Assembly (NCBI GenBank): GCA_013813615.1
Contig: JACCRJ010000713.1
Coordinates: 1 to 8,829, forward strand
Direction of reading: 5' to 3'
DNA from: Lautropia sp.
Lineage (GTDB): Bacteria; Pseudomonadota; Gammaproteobacteria; Burkholderiales; Burkholderiaceae_E
DNA length: 8,829 bases
The notes under the pieces are model-generated. The model had not been told where the DNA came from. It ran no database searches and was given only the letters and a program-made list of their open reading frames with translations. A program made the position numbers and the translations under genes. Positions 7,606 through 8,829 of the stretch are shown one piece after another (the first letter of the stretch is position 1; each line of letters opens with the position of its first letter).

Positions 7606-8829
7606 TCAGCCGCGCAGCCTGGCGCCAAGGGGTGACTCGAACTCGCAGTACACCTTGCCTTCACCCAGCGCAAGGTGACTCTTGACCCCATAGCGCAGAA
7701 CGGCCAGCGGGGGGAGCGTTTCCCGATCAGTACCGATATCACTTAGCCGCACGCGGGTGGATGCCTGCGCATCGTGGTCCTCGGTGAAGTCGAACCACAC
7801 GAGCGCCTCCCGCAGGGCCATACGGGCCTCGACTCGTTCTGCGCGGCGCAGATGGATGGCGGACAGGTCAACCAGATCGTGTCCGAGTGCGTGCGCGTAG
7901 CCGATCGCCCGGTCAACTTCAATGGCGCGGCGAAGGAAGGTGAGAGCGGAGTCGAGGTCGCTCTGCGCAGCATGTTGCATGGCGAGCGCGTGCAGCGCCC
8001 GGGACTGCATTGTGCGCACACCGTGAAGCTCACTCAGCTGCAACGCCGCCTTGCACTTCCCGGTCGCTCCGGAAAGGTCGCCGGCCTGGTGCAGGGCACT
8101 GGCCATCCCGAACAGGCTCAGGATCTCTCCCTCATGATTCTGCGCAGCCCAATGCAGCCGCAGCGCCTGCTCATACCAGTCCAGCGCCAACCTTGGACTG
8201 CCCAGGCCGCGATGAATCTCGGCTAGATTGTGCAGCGCACTCGCCTCGCCGGCGACATCGCCGAGGCGCCGATGCAAGGCGAGCGCGTCGCGGGCATACC
8301 GCAGCGCGGCCGCATGTTCCTCCGCGTGCCAGTGGACGAACCCGAGCTCGCGCAGCGCCTCGGCCTCGCCTGGTTGGTCGCCGATGCCCCGATAGACCGC
8401 GAGCGCGCGCTCCGCCGCGCCGCGCGCCTCTGTGTGGCAGCCCAGATAGGTGCAAGCGCCCGCCCGGCGCAGCAGGATCGTCGCAAGACGCGACGCGTCC
8501 CCCAGCGGCTCCGCGACCGCGAGGGCTTCGTCGATCGACGAGATCTGATCGGCGCGCCGTCCGAGCCGCTCCAACGCCGCCTCCTTGAGCAGCAGCACCT
8601 CGCAGACGCGCTCTGGCGACCGGGGCATGGCCAGGTTCAGAACCTTCAGCGCCCGGTCATAGAGATCTGTCGCCTGGCTGAACGCGTACACGCGCTCGGC
8701 TGCCCGCGCAGCATGCACCAGCGATTCAGCCTCGCCTGCATCGCGCGGTACTCGCGGCACCGGCCACGCGCCGGGGTCAAGGGGGTTGGCGGGCGAGGCT
8801 GGCCCTGAACCGGCTCGACCGCCATGACC
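7606..8829 (-). CDS. TPR-repeat protein, C-terminal part (reading frame open to window edge)
   Basis: I do not recognise a specific gene. From the stop at 7606-7608 the minus-strand frame stays open to base 8829, giving 407 residues without a fixed start. The first in-frame start codon visible is GTG 8758-8760 (384 residues), with no Shine-Dalgarno, so the gene probably begins outside the window. About eight tetratricopeptide-like helix pairs of roughly 40 residues occupy about residues 40-357 of the visible part. They show the usual small and aromatic pattern, such as ALxxLGxxxxxxGxxxxAxxxxxxAL, and linkers such as RRLGD and RGIGD. A non-repeat tail of about 50 residues, containing FESPLGARLRG, ends the protein. 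TPR arrays of this spacing commonly form the C-terminal half of ATPase-type regulators (MalT/LuxR or cyclase-linked families), so that is the best guess for the missing part. The first 20-odd visible residues are Gly/Pro-rich and do not support any particular domain. No signal peptide or membrane segment is visible. It converges with ppsA. Confidence 0.7.
   Translation of the reverse strand, partial: GHGGRAGSGPASPANPLDPGAWPVPRVPRDAGEAESLVHAARAAERVYAFSQATDLYDRALKVLNLAMPRSPERVCEVLLLKEAALERLGRRADQISSIDEALAVAEPLGDASRLATILLRRAGACTYLGCHTEARGAAERALAVYRGIGDQPGEAEALRELGFVHWHAEEHAAALRYARDALALHRRLGDVAGEASALHNLAEIHRGLGSPRLALDWYEQALRLHWAAQNHEGEILSLFGMASALHQAGDLSGATGKCKAALQLSELHGVRTMQSRALHALAMQHAAQSDLDSALTFLRRAIEVDRAIGYAHALGHDLVDLSAIHLRRAERVEARMALREALVWFDFTEDHDAQASTRVRLSDIGTDRETLPPLAVLRYGVKSHLALGEGKVYCEFESPLGARLRG

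Noticed and set aside
8010..8808. Plus-strand open frames (192 codons each) opposite the TPR gene
   Set aside because: These are shadows of a repetitive GC-rich gene, Arg/Pro-rich, with no motifs.

Overview
The window is GC-rich and densely coded. It looks like the chromosome of a Gram-negative betaproteobacterium, perhaps of the Rhodocyclales/Burkholderiales type. I infer this from the late lipid A gene run lpxD-fabZ-lpxA-lpxB followed by an rRNA/tRNA-type methyltransferase and then a divergent ppsR/ppsA pair, and from protein-level resemblance; no database search was possible. Most of the region is conserved core genome. I do not see an undescribed system, mobile element, CRISPR array, tRNA or rRNA.

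Layout. Bases 1-3115 hold a tightly packed plus-strand lipid A / fatty acid operon. It starts inside lpxD (5' end outside the window), followed by fabZ (overlapping lpxD by 26 bases), lpxA (directly abutting fabZ) and lpxB (TTG start after a 48-base gap containing a small stem-loop). Bases 3136-3963 encode a SpoU/TrmH-family RNA 2'-O-methyltransferase, probably on the same transcript. The minus-strand ppsR (3991-4833) converges on it. A roughly 310-base divergent spacer (4834-5143) contains imperfect tandem repeats, small dyads, a two-part stem-loop and a 13-codon upstream reading frame that overlaps the ppsA start. ppsA (5144-7579) runs on the plus strand and ends in a perfect 9-bp inverted repeat. 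Convergent to it, 7606-8829 (minus strand) is the C-terminal part of a TPR-repeat protein that stays open to the window edge.

How the genes work together. LpxA, LpxD and LpxB carry out steps 1, 3 and 5 of lipid A synthesis. FabZ draws on the same 3-hydroxyacyl-ACP pool for fatty acid elongation, so the cluster sits at the branch point between phospholipid and lipopolysaccharide supply. PpsA makes PEP from pyruvate and ATP for gluconeogenesis. PpsR switches PpsA off and on by reversible phosphorylation of a Thr beside the catalytic His, and both of those residues are present here. The TPR protein shows no visible functional link to its neighbours.

Points worth a second look: a valine at the acyl-chain ruler position of LpxA together with an unusual 26-residue low-complexity N-terminal extension; the structured ppsA leader with its overlapping mini-ORF; the strong hairpin inside the end of ppsA; and the absence of rnhB from the place where I expected it.
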